From Duganella sp. SG902 (GTDB lineage Bacteria > Pseudomonadota > Gammaproteobacteria > Burkholderiales > Burkholderiaceae_D), in the NCBI RefSeq assembly GCF_013376005.1, contig NZ_JABMJK010000015.1, positions 1 to 64,000 of the forward strand: 64,000 bases of DNA. The letters are read 5' to 3'. Both the position numbers and the translations under genes were made by a program. Each line of letters opens with the position of its first letter. Position 1 is the first letter of the stretch. Positions 42,247 through 51,891 of this stretch are shown in pieces. Under the pieces are notes generated by a model that was given only the letters and a program-made list of their open reading frames with translations, ran no database searches and was not told the origin of the DNA.

Positions 42247-44775
42247 ATGAAAACCACACACAAACACACCGCGCCGCGCCTGTCGGCCCTGACCGTCGGC
42301 GTGCTGGCCATGCTGGCCGCCTCCGCGCAAGCCGCCGACACCGCCGACCTGGCCGCCACCGCCAACAGCGTGGTGGTCAGCGGCCAACGCGCCAGCCTGC
42401 GCAACGCCATCGCCGCGCAGGAGAAGGCCGACAATATCGTCAGCGTCATCAGCAGCGACGATATCGGCGGCCTGCCCGACAAGAACGCGGCCGAGGCGCT
42501 GGCCCGCCTGCCGGGCGTGGCCGTGCAGCGCGACCAGGGCGAAGGCCGCTACGTCAGCGTGCGCGGTCTCGGGCCGGACCTGAACGCGGTCACCATCAAC
42601 GGCGCGCTGGTGCCGTCGCCGGAATCGGGCCGCCGCGCCGTGGCGCTGGACGTGCTGCCGGCCGGCCTGATCCGCTCGCTGGAGGTCAGCAAGACCCTCA
42701 CGCCCGACCATGACGCCAACTCGCTGGGCGGCACGGTCGAAGTGAAAACCCTCACCGGCTTCGACCTGCCGGGCAAGCTGCTGTCGGCCACCGTCGGCGC
42801 CAGCCGCGACCAGAACATCGGCAAGACCAGCCCCAGCGCCAGCGCGCTGTTCGCCGATCGCTTCCTGAACGGCACGCTCGGCGTCGCCGGCGGTCTCAGC
42901 TACGAGAAACGCGAATTCGGCTCGGACAACGTGGAAACCGGCGGCGCCTGGGCGGACGGCAAGCTGGCCGGCGTGGAATTCCGCGATTACCTGCCCACCC
43001 GCGAACGCCGCGCCGCCGCGCTCAATCTCGACTATCACCCGGACCAGGCCAGCAAATATTTCCTGCGCAGTTTCATCAGCGATTTCAGCGATGACGAGGT
43101 GCGCGACCGCCTGACCATCAGCAACATCACCGGCGGCGCATTGGCCGAGGGCCAGACCGCCAGCGCGCGCGGCGAGCGCCGCCTGCGCCAGCGCAAGTAC
43201 ACCCAGACCATCAAATCCGTGGTGCTGGGCACGGAACAGAAATGGAACCAGTGGAAACTGGACCTGAACGGCGGCGTAAGCCGCTCCAGCGACGATGCGC
43301 CGGAATCGATCAACGATGCGCGTTTCCGCGGCGGCAAGGACTTCGCCGGCGTCGGCTACAGCGGCACCGAGATCCCGCACCTGACCGGTCCGGACAGCCT
43401 GTACAGCGCCGCCAACTACAAGCTCAACTCGATCGCCCTCAAGCAAAGCTATGCCAAGGACAAGGAACACCACCTGCGGTTCGATCTGGCGCGCAAGTTT
43501 GAACTGAGCGAGGGCAGCTCGACGCTGAAATTCGGCGCCAAGACCAGCCGCCGCGAAAAAACCAACGACACCGAAGCCTGGTCCTACAGCAGCAAGCAAA
43601 TCGGCGGCGCCAGCACCGCCATGGCCGACTACGTCACCACCGATCAGCTGGACTACAAGCTGGGCCGCATCGGCAGCGCCATCAATCCGGCTGCGATCCG
43701 CGCGCTGGTAGGCGGTCTGAGCCGGGATAAGGCCCGCGTGCTGGCCGACTCCACCATCGACGACTACCGCCTGAAGGAAGACATCGACGCCGCCTATCTC
43801 CAAAACAGCGTCGACCTCGACACCTGGCACGTGCTGGCCGGCGTGCGCGCCGAACGCACCCGCTTCGAGGCCGCCGGTGCGCGCGTCGACGAGGAAGCCG
43901 GTACCATCGGTGCCGTCCACCGCGACCGTTCGTACACCAACTGGCTCCCGGCCCTGCAGACCCGCTACGACGTCGACGCCAAGACCAGCGTGCGCGCGGC
44001 CTGGACCCATTCGGTGGTGCGCGCCAACTTCGACCAGCTGGCGCCGGGCATCAGCCAGGCCAGCGACACCGAGGCCACCATCGGCAACCCGGACCTGGCG
44101 CCGCTGAAGTCGACCAACCTCGACCTCGGCATCGAACGCATCCTCGGCGACGACGGCGCGATCTCGGCCTACGTGTTCCACAAGGACATCAAGAATTTCA
44201 CCTACACCACCAACCTGGCCGGCAGCGGCCAGTGGGCCGGCTACACTTCGGCCATCACCTACGCCAATGGCGACAAGGCCAGCGTGAAAGGGATCGAGCT
44301 GTCCTATAACCAGCCGTTGCGCATGCTGCCGCCGCCGTTCAATCGCTTCATCATCGGCGCCAACGGCAGCCTGACGCGCTCGGACGCCGACGTGGCCCGC
44401 TACGACACCAGCGCCAGGCGCATGCGTTCGCGCGGCATCAGCCTGCCGGGCCAGTCGGACCGCGTGTTGAACCTGATGCTGGGCTACGAGCAAGGACCGC
44501 TGAGCGCGCGCCTGGCCGTGAACTACAAATCGGACTATCTGCTGGAGCTGGGCGACGATATTCTCGATGCCAAACAGGACCGCATCGTCGATGCGCAAAA
44601 ACAGGTCGACTTCTCGGCTTCTTACCAGTTGAGCAAGCAGGTGCAGCTGAACTTCGAGGCGGCCAATCTGAACAACGAGAAGTACTATGTCTACCTCGGC
44701 AGCAAGGCGTATAACGCGCAATACGAGCAATACGGCCGCACCTACAAACTCAGCCTGAAAGTAAGCCTGTTCTGA
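42247..44775 (+). CDS. TonB-dependent receptor of the phytase operon
   Basis: 842 residues. Signal peptide ending ASAQAAD, TonB-box region (NSVVVSGQRASLRNAI), and a plug of the TonB-Xanth/Caulobacter type: DDIGGLPDKNAAEALARLPG, GRYVSVRGLGPDLNAVTING, DVLPAGLIRSLEVSKTLTPD. The barrel ends SLKVSLF with a terminal Phe. Receptors of this subgroup take up carbohydrates and other polyol-like ligands. It overlaps the phytase start by 1 bp (TGATG), so uptake of phytate or its products is the likely job. Confidence 0.9.
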   Translation: MKTTHKHTAPRLSALTVGVLAMLAASAQAADTADLAATANSVVVSGQRASLRNAIAAQEKADNIVSVISSDDIGGLPDKNAAEALARLPGVAVQRDQGEGRYVSVRGLGPDLNAVTINGALVPSPESGRRAVALDVLPAGLIRSLEVSKTLTPDHDANSLGGTVEVKTLTGFDLPGKLLSATVGASRDQNIGKTSPSASALFADRFLNGTLGVAGGLSYEKREFGSDNVETGGAWADGKLAGVEFRDYLPTRERRAAALNLDYHPDQASKYFLRSFISDFSDDEVRDRLTISNITGGALAEGQTASARGERRLRQRKYTQTIKSVVLGTEQKWNQWKLDLNGGVSRSSDDAPESINDARFRGGKDFAGVGYSGTEIPHLTGPDSLYSAANYKLNSIALKQSYAKDKEHHLRFDLARKFELSEGSSTLKFGAKTSRREKTNDTEAWSYSSKQIGGASTAMADYVTTDQLDYKLGRIGSAINPAAIRALVGGLSRDKARVLADSTIDDYRLKEDIDAAYLQNSVDLDTWHVLAGVRAERTRFEAAGARVDEEAGTIGAVHRDRSYTNWLPALQTRYDVDAKTSVRAAWTHSVVRANFDQLAPGISQASDTEATIGNPDLAPLKSTNLDLGIERILGDDGAISAYVFHKDIKNFTYTTNLAGSGQWAGYTSAITYANGDKASVKGIELSYNQPLRMLPPPFNRFIIGANGSLTRSDADVARYDTSARRMRSRGISLPGQSDRVLNLMLGYEQGPLSARLAVNYKSDYLLELGDDILDAKQDRIVDAQKQVDFSASYQLSKQVQLNFEAANLNNEKYYVYLGSKAYNAQYEQYGRTYKLSLKVSLF

Positions 44776-46394
44776 TGAAAAAGACTTCAGTTAATCGCAT
44801 ACTCAACCGCGTGCTGTGCGCAGCCCTGCTGTCCGGCGGCGCGGTGGCGCAGGCCGCCCCCCTGCCCGGCCTGGCGGCCAAGGCCAGCGAACTGGCCGCG
44901 CTGCCCGATGGCGGCTGGCTCAGCATCGACAAGCAAGGCTTGCATCTGCTGGACGCGGTCGGCAAGGAACGCGCGCTGCTCAAGGTACGCGCCAAGCATC
45001 TGGACCTGCGTCCGCAAGGCGATGGCGCGCTGGCGGTGGTCCTGGACGCCAATGCCGAGCAAGTGGTGCCGGTGCTGGTGGACCTGCGGGGCGGAACGCT
45101 GACCGCGCAAAAACCGTTCCCGGCGCCGCCTTTCGGCATTGAGGCCGCGTGTTTGTACCGCGATGCGCAGCGGATCGACCACCTGTTCGTGGTCGGCAAG
45201 GATGGTCAGGCCGAGCAGTGGCTGATGCACGGCGAGCAGCGCCTGCTGGTGCGCAAGCTGGCCCTGCCGCCGCACACCAAGCACTGCCGCGCCGACGATG
45301 CGGCCCAACAACTGCTGGTCGACGAGGGCAAAGTCGGTCTATGGGCCTACAACGCCGAGGCCGAGGGCGTGCCGGGGCGCAAACTGCTCAAGCGCGGCGC
45401 CGAGAGCGAGCGCAAGCGCGAAGCGGGCGCCAAAACCATCGTGATGCCGCGCGGCCAGACCGAGCCGGTGGCACGCACTGGCGACGCGGCCGATGACCCG
45501 GCCATCTGGCGCGATCCGGCCAATCCGGCGGGCGCACGCATCCTTGGCACCAACAAAAAGCAAGGCCTGCTGGTCTATGACCTGCAGGGCAAGCAGTTGC
45601 AACTACTGGAAGTCGGCCGCCTCAACAACGTCGACGTGCGGCAGGACGTCATCGTCAGCGGCCGCAGGCTGGACCTGGCCGTGGCCACCCAGCGCGACGA
45701 CAACAGCGTCATGCTGTTCACCATCGCCGCCAACGGCGTGGTGACGCCGGCCGGCGCCTTCCCCACAGGTCTGGACAATATCTACGGCATGTGCCTGTAC
45801 CGCCCGCGAGATGGCGGCCTGGAAGCCTTCATCAACGACAAGGACGGCAGCTTCCTGCACTACCGCATCGAGGCCGACGGCAACGCCATGTCCGGCAAAC
45901 TGCTGCGCCGCTTCAAGGTTGGCTCGCAACCGGAAGGCTGCGTGGTGGACGACCGCAACGAGCGCCTGTTCCTGGGCGAGGAAAAACGCGGCGTCTGGAC
46001 CGTTTCCGCGCGCGGCGACGCTCCCGCCAAGCTCAGCATGGTGATTTCGGTCGGCCCGCGTCTGGTGGCGGACGTCGAAGGCATGGGCCTCTACCACGGC
46101 GACAAGGGCGACTACCTGATCGTCTCCAGCCAGGGCGACAACAGCTACCTGGTGCTGGACGCCAAGGCCCCGTACAAGGTGCGCGGCAGCTTCCGCGTCG
46201 GATTCAACCTCGAGGCCGGCATCGACGGCACCTCGGAGACCGATGGCCTGGAGGTCAGCTCGGCCAATTTCGGCGGCCCGTACGGCAAGGGCATGCTGGT
46301 GATCCAGGACGGCTACAAGCGCCTGCCGGACGGCCCGCAAAACTTCAAATACGTGGCCTGGGAAGACGTCGCCAAGGCACTTCAGCTCGACTAA
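44775..46394 (+). CDS. phy: Two-domain beta-propeller phytase
   Basis: 539 residues with signal peptide (ending AVAQAAP). The C-terminal propeller (about 230-539) has the calcium/phosphate motifs: DAADDPAIW, LGTNKKQGLLVYDL, RLNNVDVR, GLDNIYGMCLY, KVGSQPEGCVVDD, FLGEEKRGVW and SSQGDNSYLV. The N-terminal 200 residues form an incomplete second domain, as in dual-domain phytases described from Janthinobacterium and Shewanella. It removes phosphate from Ca-phytate outside or in the periplasm. Coupled to the TonB receptor upstream. Second TonB-receptor-like gene follows after 42 bp. Confidence 0.93.
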   Translation: MKKTSVNRILNRVLCAALLSGGAVAQAAPLPGLAAKASELAALPDGGWLSIDKQGLHLLDAVGKERALLKVRAKHLDLRPQGDGALAVVLDANAEQVVPVLVDLRGGTLTAQKPFPAPPFGIEAACLYRDAQRIDHLFVVGKDGQAEQWLMHGEQRLLVRKLALPPHTKHCRADDAAQQLLVDEGKVGLWAYNAEAEGVPGRKLLKRGAESERKREAGAKTIVMPRGQTEPVARTGDAADDPAIWRDPANPAGARILGTNKKQGLLVYDLQGKQLQLLEVGRLNNVDVRQDVIVSGRRLDLAVATQRDDNSVMLFTIAANGVVTPAGAFPTGLDNIYGMCLYRPRDGGLEAFINDKDGSFLHYRIEADGNAMSGKLLRRFKVGSQPEGCVVDDRNERLFLGEEKRGVWTVSARGDAPAKLSMVISVGPRLVADVEGMGLYHGDKGDYLIVSSQGDNSYLVLDAKAPYKVRGSFRVGFNLEAGIDGTSETDGLEVSSANFGGPYGKGMLVIQDGYKRLPDGPQNFKYVAWEDVAKALQLD

Positions 46395-46436
46395 GCAATT
46401 TTCGGGTTATCATAGTGGCTATTGCACAATATTGCC

Positions 46437-48425
46437 ATGAGACATACCAACCCCATCCGCCGCGCAGTCTTCGTCTGCACGCTGGCTGCCGCAGGGCACG
46501 CCGGTGCGGCCGATGGCGCCGCGCCGCAGTCCTTCGCGCCGGATTACTTCGCCCAGTTCCAGGCCACCAGCGCCATGGACATGGTCAACCGCCTGCCGGG
46601 CTTCACCTTCGCCAGCGGTAACGTATTGATCAACGGCAAGCGTCCCGCCGCCAAGACCGATCCGATGAGCGACGTGCTCGGACGTATTCCCAACGCGGCG
46701 GTCGATCGTATCGAGTTGATCAGCGGCGGCGCCGGCGGCATCGACATGCAGGGTTACGCCACCGTGGCCAATGTCCTGCTCAAGCCGATGGACCTGGTGT
46801 CCGCCAGCACCACCGTCGCCAGCACGGTGATGCCGGACGGCAGTCTGGAACCCTCGGTCGACGGCAATTACAGCCTGAAGCGCGGCGACAAGAGCATCAA
46901 CGTGTCGCTGGCCTGGCGCCGTTCACCCGACACCGGCCAGGGCCACGGCAGCCGCACCACCAGCTATGCCGACGGCGGTCCCGATGCCGAGTTGACGCTG
47001 GACGGCGCCGGCGTCAATGAAAGCAAGGCGGTCAAGCTCAACTACGGCCAGGACCTGCTGGACGGCCAGCTGACCTGGAACGGCGCCTACAATCCCTGGA
47101 CCTACCAGTCGCAGCAGGCCCAGGTCCACACCGATAGCGGCAGCTACGCGCAAGCCAACAACGACAATGCCGGCCGCACGCGAGAACAGGGCCTGGCCTA
47201 CACGCGCGACCTGCCGCACGGCGCCAGCATGGACCTCAAGCTGCAATACCGCAGCGCGGAAGTCACCACCAACGCGCTCTACACGTCGGGCGGCAGCACC
47301 TCGCACGCGCTGACCACCACTACCGCCAGCGAACAAATCGTCGCCGGACAACTGACCTGGCCGGCGTCGGACGGCGTGGTGATACGCGGCGGCATCGAGC
47401 GCGCGGTCAACACCAACGACAATGTCAACAGCTACCAGTCCAGCGACCAGGCCGCGGCCGTGCCAGGCGTCGGCGCATGGGTGCAGGAATCGCGCGTCGA
47501 GGGCCAGCTGTCTTCCGCCTGGCAGGTCGATAGCTCGCTCAGCGCCGAGGCCGGCCTGAAAATCGAACATTCCAGCCTCAACACCAGCGCCAGTCAGCAG
47601 GAAGGCAGGTCCTACGTCTATCCCAAGCCGCGCCTGCGGCTGTCGCTGTCGCCCTCGCCGGCGTTGCAATTGCGCCTGCGCATGGAACGCGAGGTCAGCC
47701 AGATCAACTTCTACGATGCCGCCGGCTATTTCGGCATGGCCGACAAGTCGCTGCGCGCCGAGTACCCCGATCTGGTTCCGGCCAAGACCTGGCTGTGCGA
47801 GGGCGCGGTGGAATACCGCTTCTGGGAACGCGGCGCCGCCGTGCTCAGCTACACGCAGGCGCACATCAGCGACGTGATCGACCGCATGCCGATCCGCACC
47901 GCCTCCACCACCGTCGACGCCGCCGGCAATATTGGCGATGCCAGCACCGACAGCGTCACCGGCATGCTCAACCTGCCGACCGACAATTGGGCGCTGCCGC
48001 AGGGCCTGCTCAAGCTGTCGACCACCTGGCGCTCCTCGTCGGTGACCGATCCGACCACGCTGGCCGCGCGCCGCCTGTCCGGCGAGCAGCCGGTCGCGTG
48101 GCGGGTCGAGTTCTCGCAGGATTTGCCGGCCCAGCGCACGGCGTGGGGCTTCTCGGTCGATAACGGCTGGAGCAACGACAGCTGGCAAGTCGGCGAACGC
48201 GACACCAGCAGCGGCAGCGGCTGGGCGCGCGCCTTCGTCAACTACCGTCCCAGCGCGAACACCATGCTGACGCTGGAGCTCAACAACCTGGCCGGCCGCA
48301 CCGTCACCTATGACCGCCTGCACTACGCCGGCAACGACCGTTACGCCAGCAATGTGGACTTCGTCGAGCACAATATCACCCGCACCCAGCCTTACGCCAT
48401 GTTGCGCCTGCGCCGCGACTGGTAG
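46437..48425 (+). CDS. TonB-dependent receptor-like protein with shortened plug
   Basis: 662 residues from ATG 46437 (a TTG at 46422 is the longer alternative). Signal peptide ends HAGAADG. The plug is reduced: ATSAMDMVNRLPGFTF, VLINGKRPAAKTDPMSDVLG and RIPNAAVDRIELISGGAG are present, but no TonB box is obvious before them. The barrel runs to RTQPYAMLRLRRDW with a terminal Trp. Third gene in the phytase unit. It may be an accessory channel or a receptor for a different phytate product. Intact frame, so not a pseudogene. Confidence 0.8.
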   Translation: MRHTNPIRRAVFVCTLAAAGHAGAADGAAPQSFAPDYFAQFQATSAMDMVNRLPGFTFASGNVLINGKRPAAKTDPMSDVLGRIPNAAVDRIELISGGAGGIDMQGYATVANVLLKPMDLVSASTTVASTVMPDGSLEPSVDGNYSLKRGDKSINVSLAWRRSPDTGQGHGSRTTSYADGGPDAELTLDGAGVNESKAVKLNYGQDLLDGQLTWNGAYNPWTYQSQQAQVHTDSGSYAQANNDNAGRTREQGLAYTRDLPHGASMDLKLQYRSAEVTTNALYTSGGSTSHALTTTTASEQIVAGQLTWPASDGVVIRGGIERAVNTNDNVNSYQSSDQAAAVPGVGAWVQESRVEGQLSSAWQVDSSLSAEAGLKIEHSSLNTSASQQEGRSYVYPKPRLRLSLSPSPALQLRLRMEREVSQINFYDAAGYFGMADKSLRAEYPDLVPAKTWLCEGAVEYRFWERGAAVLSYTQAHISDVIDRMPIRTASTTVDAAGNIGDASTDSVTGMLNLPTDNWALPQGLLKLSTTWRSSSVTDPTTLAARRLSGEQPVAWRVEFSQDLPAQRTAWGFSVDNGWSNDSWQVGERDTSSGSGWARAFVNYRPSANTMLTLELNNLAGRTVTYDRLHYAGNDRYASNVDFVEHNITRTQPYAMLRLRRDW

Positions 48426-48506
48426 AGCGCGCCCTGCCCCGAAGAGAGAATCGGCCTTTTCCGTGATGCTTTAGAATGAAACGAATGCATCCCGTGAAAG
48501 ACCAGC

Positions 48507-49805
48507 ATGACCGCAATCGCAACTCCGCAATATTCCGCTGAGGAAAAACGCAAACGTGTGTTCGCCATCGTCAGCGCCTCCTCCGGCAATCTGGTGGAGT
48601 GGTTTGACTTCTATGTCTACTCGTTCGCCTCGATCTACTTCGCCAGCCAGTTCTTCCCCAGCGGGAACGCCACCGCTGAATTCCTGAAATCCGCCGCCGT
48701 GTTCGCCGTGGGCTTCCTGATGCGCCCGATTGGCGGCTGGATGTTCGGCCGCATCGCCGACCGTGTCGGCCGCAAGAAATCGATGGTGGTTTCGGTGCTG
48801 ATGATGTGCGGCGGCTCGCTGGCGATCGCCGTGCTGCCCACCTACGCCAGCATCGGCGTGGCCGCGCCGTTGCTGCTGCTGGTCATCCGCATGTTCCAGG
48901 GCCTGTCCGTGGGCGGCGAGTACGGCACCACCGCCACCTACATGAGCGAAGTGGCGCTGCGCGGCCAGCGCGGCTTCTTTTCCTCCTTCCAGTACGTGAC
49001 CTTGATCGGTGGCCAGTTGCTGGCGGTGCTGACGGTGGTCATCCTTGAACAATTCCTGAGCGAGGCCGAGCTCAAGGCCTGGGGCTGGCGGGTGCCGTTC
49101 GTGGTGGGCGCGATCGCCGCGCTGGTGTCGCTGCTGCTGCGCCGTACCCTGCATGAAACCAGCAAGGCCGAGGACTTGAACAACAAGGAGGCCGGCACGC
49201 TGGCCGGCATCTTCAGGCACCACCGCGCCGCCTTCTTCACCGTGCTGGGCTACACCGCCGGCGGCTCGCTGATCTTCTACACCTTCACCACTTACATGCA
49301 GAAGTACCTGGTCAACACCGCAGGCATGCCGGCCAAGACCGCCAGCGTGGTGATGACCGGCGCGCTGTTCCTCTATATGTGCATGCAGCCGCTGTTCGGC
49401 ATGCTGGCCGACCGCATCGGCCGCCGCCATTCGATGATGGCGTTTGGCGCGCTCGGCGCGTTGGCGACCTACCCCATCCTCGCCATCCTGCGCGGCAACA
49501 CCAGCAGCGTGGTGGCGTTCGCGCTGATCACCGTGGCGCTGGCCATCGTCAGCCTGTACACCTCGATCAGTGGCCTGGTGAAGGCCGAGATGTTCCCGCC
49601 GGAGGTGCGTGCGCTGGGCGTCGGGCTGTCGTACGCGATCGCCAACGCCATCTTTGGCGGCTCGGCGGAGTTCGTCGGACTGACCTTCAAGAACCTTGGC
49701 CACGAAAACTGGTTCTTCATCTACGTGACCATCATGATGGTGCTGGCCTTCCTGGTCAGCCTGCGGCTGCCGAAGACGCCGTCCTATCTGCATACCGATC
49801 ATTAG
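48507..49805 (+). CDS. kgtP: MHS-family MFS transporter, alpha-ketoglutarate/dicarboxylate permease-like
   Basis: 432 residues, 12 membrane segments. Signatures of the metabolite:H+ symporter group: SASSGNLVEWFDFYVYSF at the N terminus, GRIADRVGRKKSMVVSVLMM between TM2 and TM3, and IRMFQGLSVGGEYGTTATYM. The overall resemblance is to KgtP, which imports 2-oxoglutarate with protons. Substrate is inferred. It appears to be a single gene; weak Shine-Dalgarno. Confidence 0.85.
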   Translation: MTAIATPQYSAEEKRKRVFAIVSASSGNLVEWFDFYVYSFASIYFASQFFPSGNATAEFLKSAAVFAVGFLMRPIGGWMFGRIADRVGRKKSMVVSVLMMCGGSLAIAVLPTYASIGVAAPLLLLVIRMFQGLSVGGEYGTTATYMSEVALRGQRGFFSSFQYVTLIGGQLLAVLTVVILEQFLSEAELKAWGWRVPFVVGAIAALVSLLLRRTLHETSKAEDLNNKEAGTLAGIFRHHRAAFFTVLGYTAGGSLIFYTFTTYMQKYLVNTAGMPAKTASVVMTGALFLYMCMQPLFGMLADRIGRRHSMMAFGALGALATYPILAILRGNTSSVVAFALITVALAIVSLYTSISGLVKAEMFPPEVRALGVGLSYAIANAIFGGSAEFVGLTFKNLGHENWFFIYVTIMMVLAFLVSLRLPKTPSYLHTDH

Positions 49806-49910
49806 CTCAAATTGTTGTTCTTGTGCAAAAAATGATACTTTGTGGAATTAGTTGACAGTTAAATCTGTTAGGATGCAGACCACAATTTGTCAACTTTGCA
49901 CAGGACAACC

Positions 49911-51554
49911 ATGCACGGCCACGAAACCGTTCTTGAAGACGGCAAGCCCATCGTCACCACCACTGACCTCAAGGGCCGCCTGACCTACGTCAACTCCACC
50001 TTCACCGAGGCCAGCGGCTATACCGGCGAGGAACTGGCCGGCCGCGTGCAAAACACCCTCTACCATCCCGACATGCCGCAGGAAGTGGACGCCGACATGT
50101 GGCGCACTGTGCTGTCGGGGGCGCCGTGGCGCGGGCTGGTCAAGTACGCGGGCAAGCACGGCGGCTATTTCTGGTGCATCGCCAACGTCACGCCGGTGAT
50201 GGAAGGCAGCCAGACCACCGGCTTCATGTCCGTCTGCACCAAGCCCAAGCCCCAGCAAATCGACGAAGCCGAGCAGCTTTACCGCGCACTGAAGGGCGGC
50301 AATCCGGATAGCATCCGCATCGTGCGCGGCGCGGCCGCCGCGCGCGGCTGGCGCAAGCTGGCCCATGCGCTGCGCGACATCACCCTGGCGCAACGCATGG
50401 GCCTGTGCTTCGGCAGCATCACGCTGCTGGGCTTGTCCATGGCATGCCACGGCCTGCTCGACTATTCCGACGCCACCCTGATCACGCAGGCGCTGCTGAT
50501 GGTGGCGCTGGCCCTGTACTGCTGGCGCAACCTGCACGTGGCCATCGTCGGCCCGATCCAGGACAGCATCAAGGCCACGCGCATCCTGGCCGGCGGCGAC
50601 CTGACCACCCGCATGGCGGTCGACCGCCACGACGAACTGGGCCAGTTACAGGCGTTCGTGCGCCAGCTGAACCTCAACCTGGCCTCGATCCTGGTCGATA
50701 TCCGCAGCAACTTCAGCCTGACCCGCAGCACCACCACCCAGGTCCGCGCGGCCAACAGCGACCTGTCGGCACGCACCGAGGCGCAGGCCTCCAGCCTGGA
50801 ACAAACCTCGGCCAACATGGGCCAGATCGCCGGCATGGTTACCCAGACCGCCGACAACGTCACCACCGCCAGCGGCGTCGCCAGCGAGGCGACCGCGCTG
50901 GCCGAGCGGACCGGTGTGGCCGTGGCGCAGGTGGTGTCGGCCATGAACGACATCAGCGCTTCGTCGCGCAAGATTGTGGACATCATCGGCCTGATCGACG
51001 GCATCGCCTTCCAGACCAACATCCTGTCGCTGAACGCGGCGGTGGAAGCGGCGCGCGCCGGCGAAAGCGGACGAGGCTTCGCCGTGGTGGCCAACGAGGT
51101 GCGCAGCCTGGCGCAACGCAGCGCCGCTGCCGCCAAGGAAATCAAGTCCCTGATCGACACCTCGACCGACAAGATCGAAATAGGCGCCGGCATGGCCAGC
51201 GCGGCCGGCCAGGATATGGAGGCGGTGATCGCCGCGATCGGCCGCGTGGCGGCCATCATGGGTGACATCAGCGGCTCGACGCGCGAGCAAAGCAGCGGCG
51301 CGCACCAGGTGCAGGACGCCATCATGCATCTGGACGAAGTCACGCGCCAGAATGCCCAAATGGTGGAGGAAGCCTCTGCCGCCACCGGCGTGCTGGACGT
51401 GCAGACGCAGGCCGTCGCCAAGGCGCTGGAAGTGTTCAAGCTGCCCGCCCAGGGCGGCGCCAAAGGCAAGCCAGCGGCCAGCCTGGTCCCCGGTAAAACC
51501 CGCAGCCTGCGAACCGCTTACGCCGAACCACAGGCGCAGGCCCGGCGGGCCTGA
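49911..51554 (+). CDS. Aer-like methyl-accepting chemotaxis protein with N-terminal PAS
   Basis: 547 residues. PAS domain at about 5-110 (TDLKGRLTYVNSTFTEASGY), two close membrane segments at about 180-215 without a periplasmic sensor domain, HAMP, and the signalling domain whose hairpin tip is IDGIAFQTNILSLNAAVEAA, followed by GRGFAVVANEVRSLAQRSA. This is the Aer layout, which senses redox or energy state through FAD in the PAS domain; FAD binding here is inferred. AGGA precedes ATG 49911; an upstream TTG at 49887 is less likely. No CheB/CheR-docking pentapeptide is visible at the C terminus. Confidence 0.88.
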   Translation: MHGHETVLEDGKPIVTTTDLKGRLTYVNSTFTEASGYTGEELAGRVQNTLYHPDMPQEVDADMWRTVLSGAPWRGLVKYAGKHGGYFWCIANVTPVMEGSQTTGFMSVCTKPKPQQIDEAEQLYRALKGGNPDSIRIVRGAAAARGWRKLAHALRDITLAQRMGLCFGSITLLGLSMACHGLLDYSDATLITQALLMVALALYCWRNLHVAIVGPIQDSIKATRILAGGDLTTRMAVDRHDELGQLQAFVRQLNLNLASILVDIRSNFSLTRSTTTQVRAANSDLSARTEAQASSLEQTSANMGQIAGMVTQTADNVTTASGVASEATALAERTGVAVAQVVSAMNDISASSRKIVDIIGLIDGIAFQTNILSLNAAVEAARAGESGRGFAVVANEVRSLAQRSAAAAKEIKSLIDTSTDKIEIGAGMASAAGQDMEAVIAAIGRVAAIMGDISGSTREQSSGAHQVQDAIMHLDEVTRQNAQMVEEASAATGVLDVQTQAVAKALEVFKLPAQGGAKGKPAASLVPGKTRSLRTAYAEPQAQARRA

Positions 51555-51555
51555 G

Positions 51556-51891
51556 TCAAGCTATCGACAACTTTAACTGCCCAACAGGCTCACTTGTTGG
51601 GCGCACTTTGATTTCGATATCGTAGCCAAGCCGGTTGAGACACTCCATCAGCTTGCGTTCGGACAGATTGGCAAAATCACCTCGCATCATTGCCGAGACC
51701 TTCGATTGCGGAATTCCCATCCTCCGCCCCGCCTCTTCTTGTGTCAATTCAAGACGTCGGAGCGCCTTGGTAATTTCTACCACCAGCCCTGATTTGACCT
51801 TGAGCTTGTTGGCATCGGGTAAACCCAAATCCGCAAAAACGTTCCCCGAGCTGACTTCCACCTCAGTATCGTTAGCCTTGCGCTTTACCAT
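51556..51891 (-). CDS. higA: HigA-like XRE antitoxin
   Basis: 111 residues from ATG 51891 (the longer frame to 52095 is shadow of the toxin gene). HTH: ALRRLELTQEEAGRRMGIPQ, then SKVSAMMRGDFANLSERKL, ending LGYDIEIKVRPTSEP. This is the HTH_37 type of antitoxin that neutralises RelE/HigB toxins and represses its own operon. It overlaps the toxin gene by 20 bp and is the downstream partner, the order typical of higBA. Confidence 0.88.
   Translation of the reverse strand: MVKRKANDTEVEVSSGNVFADLGLPDANKLKVKSGLVVEITKALRRLELTQEEAGRRMGIPQSKVSAMMRGDFANLSERKLMECLNRLGYDIEIKVRPTSEPVGQLKLSIA
51579..51602. terminator. Hairpin between the chemoreceptor and antitoxin genes
   Basis: GCCCAACA, 8 nt, TGTTGGGC, perfect 8-bp stem, 25 bp after the chemoreceptor stop. 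It lies inside the 3' end of the convergent antitoxin gene. The following T-rich stretch is weak. Possible terminator for the chemoreceptor transcript. Confidence 0.35.

Noticed and set aside
42226..44730. 834-codon antisense frame opposite the TonB receptor
   Set aside because: Composition of a codon-position mirror of the receptor gene; no domain.
46437..48425. Receptor-like gene as a pseudogene
   Set aside because: The frame is intact, has a signal peptide and a terminal Trp, and keeps plug elements, so it is listed as a shortened-plug protein.
49852..49875. TTGACA and TAGGAT as a sigma-70 promoter for the chemoreceptor
   Set aside because: The spacing is only 12 bp; 16-18 bp is needed.
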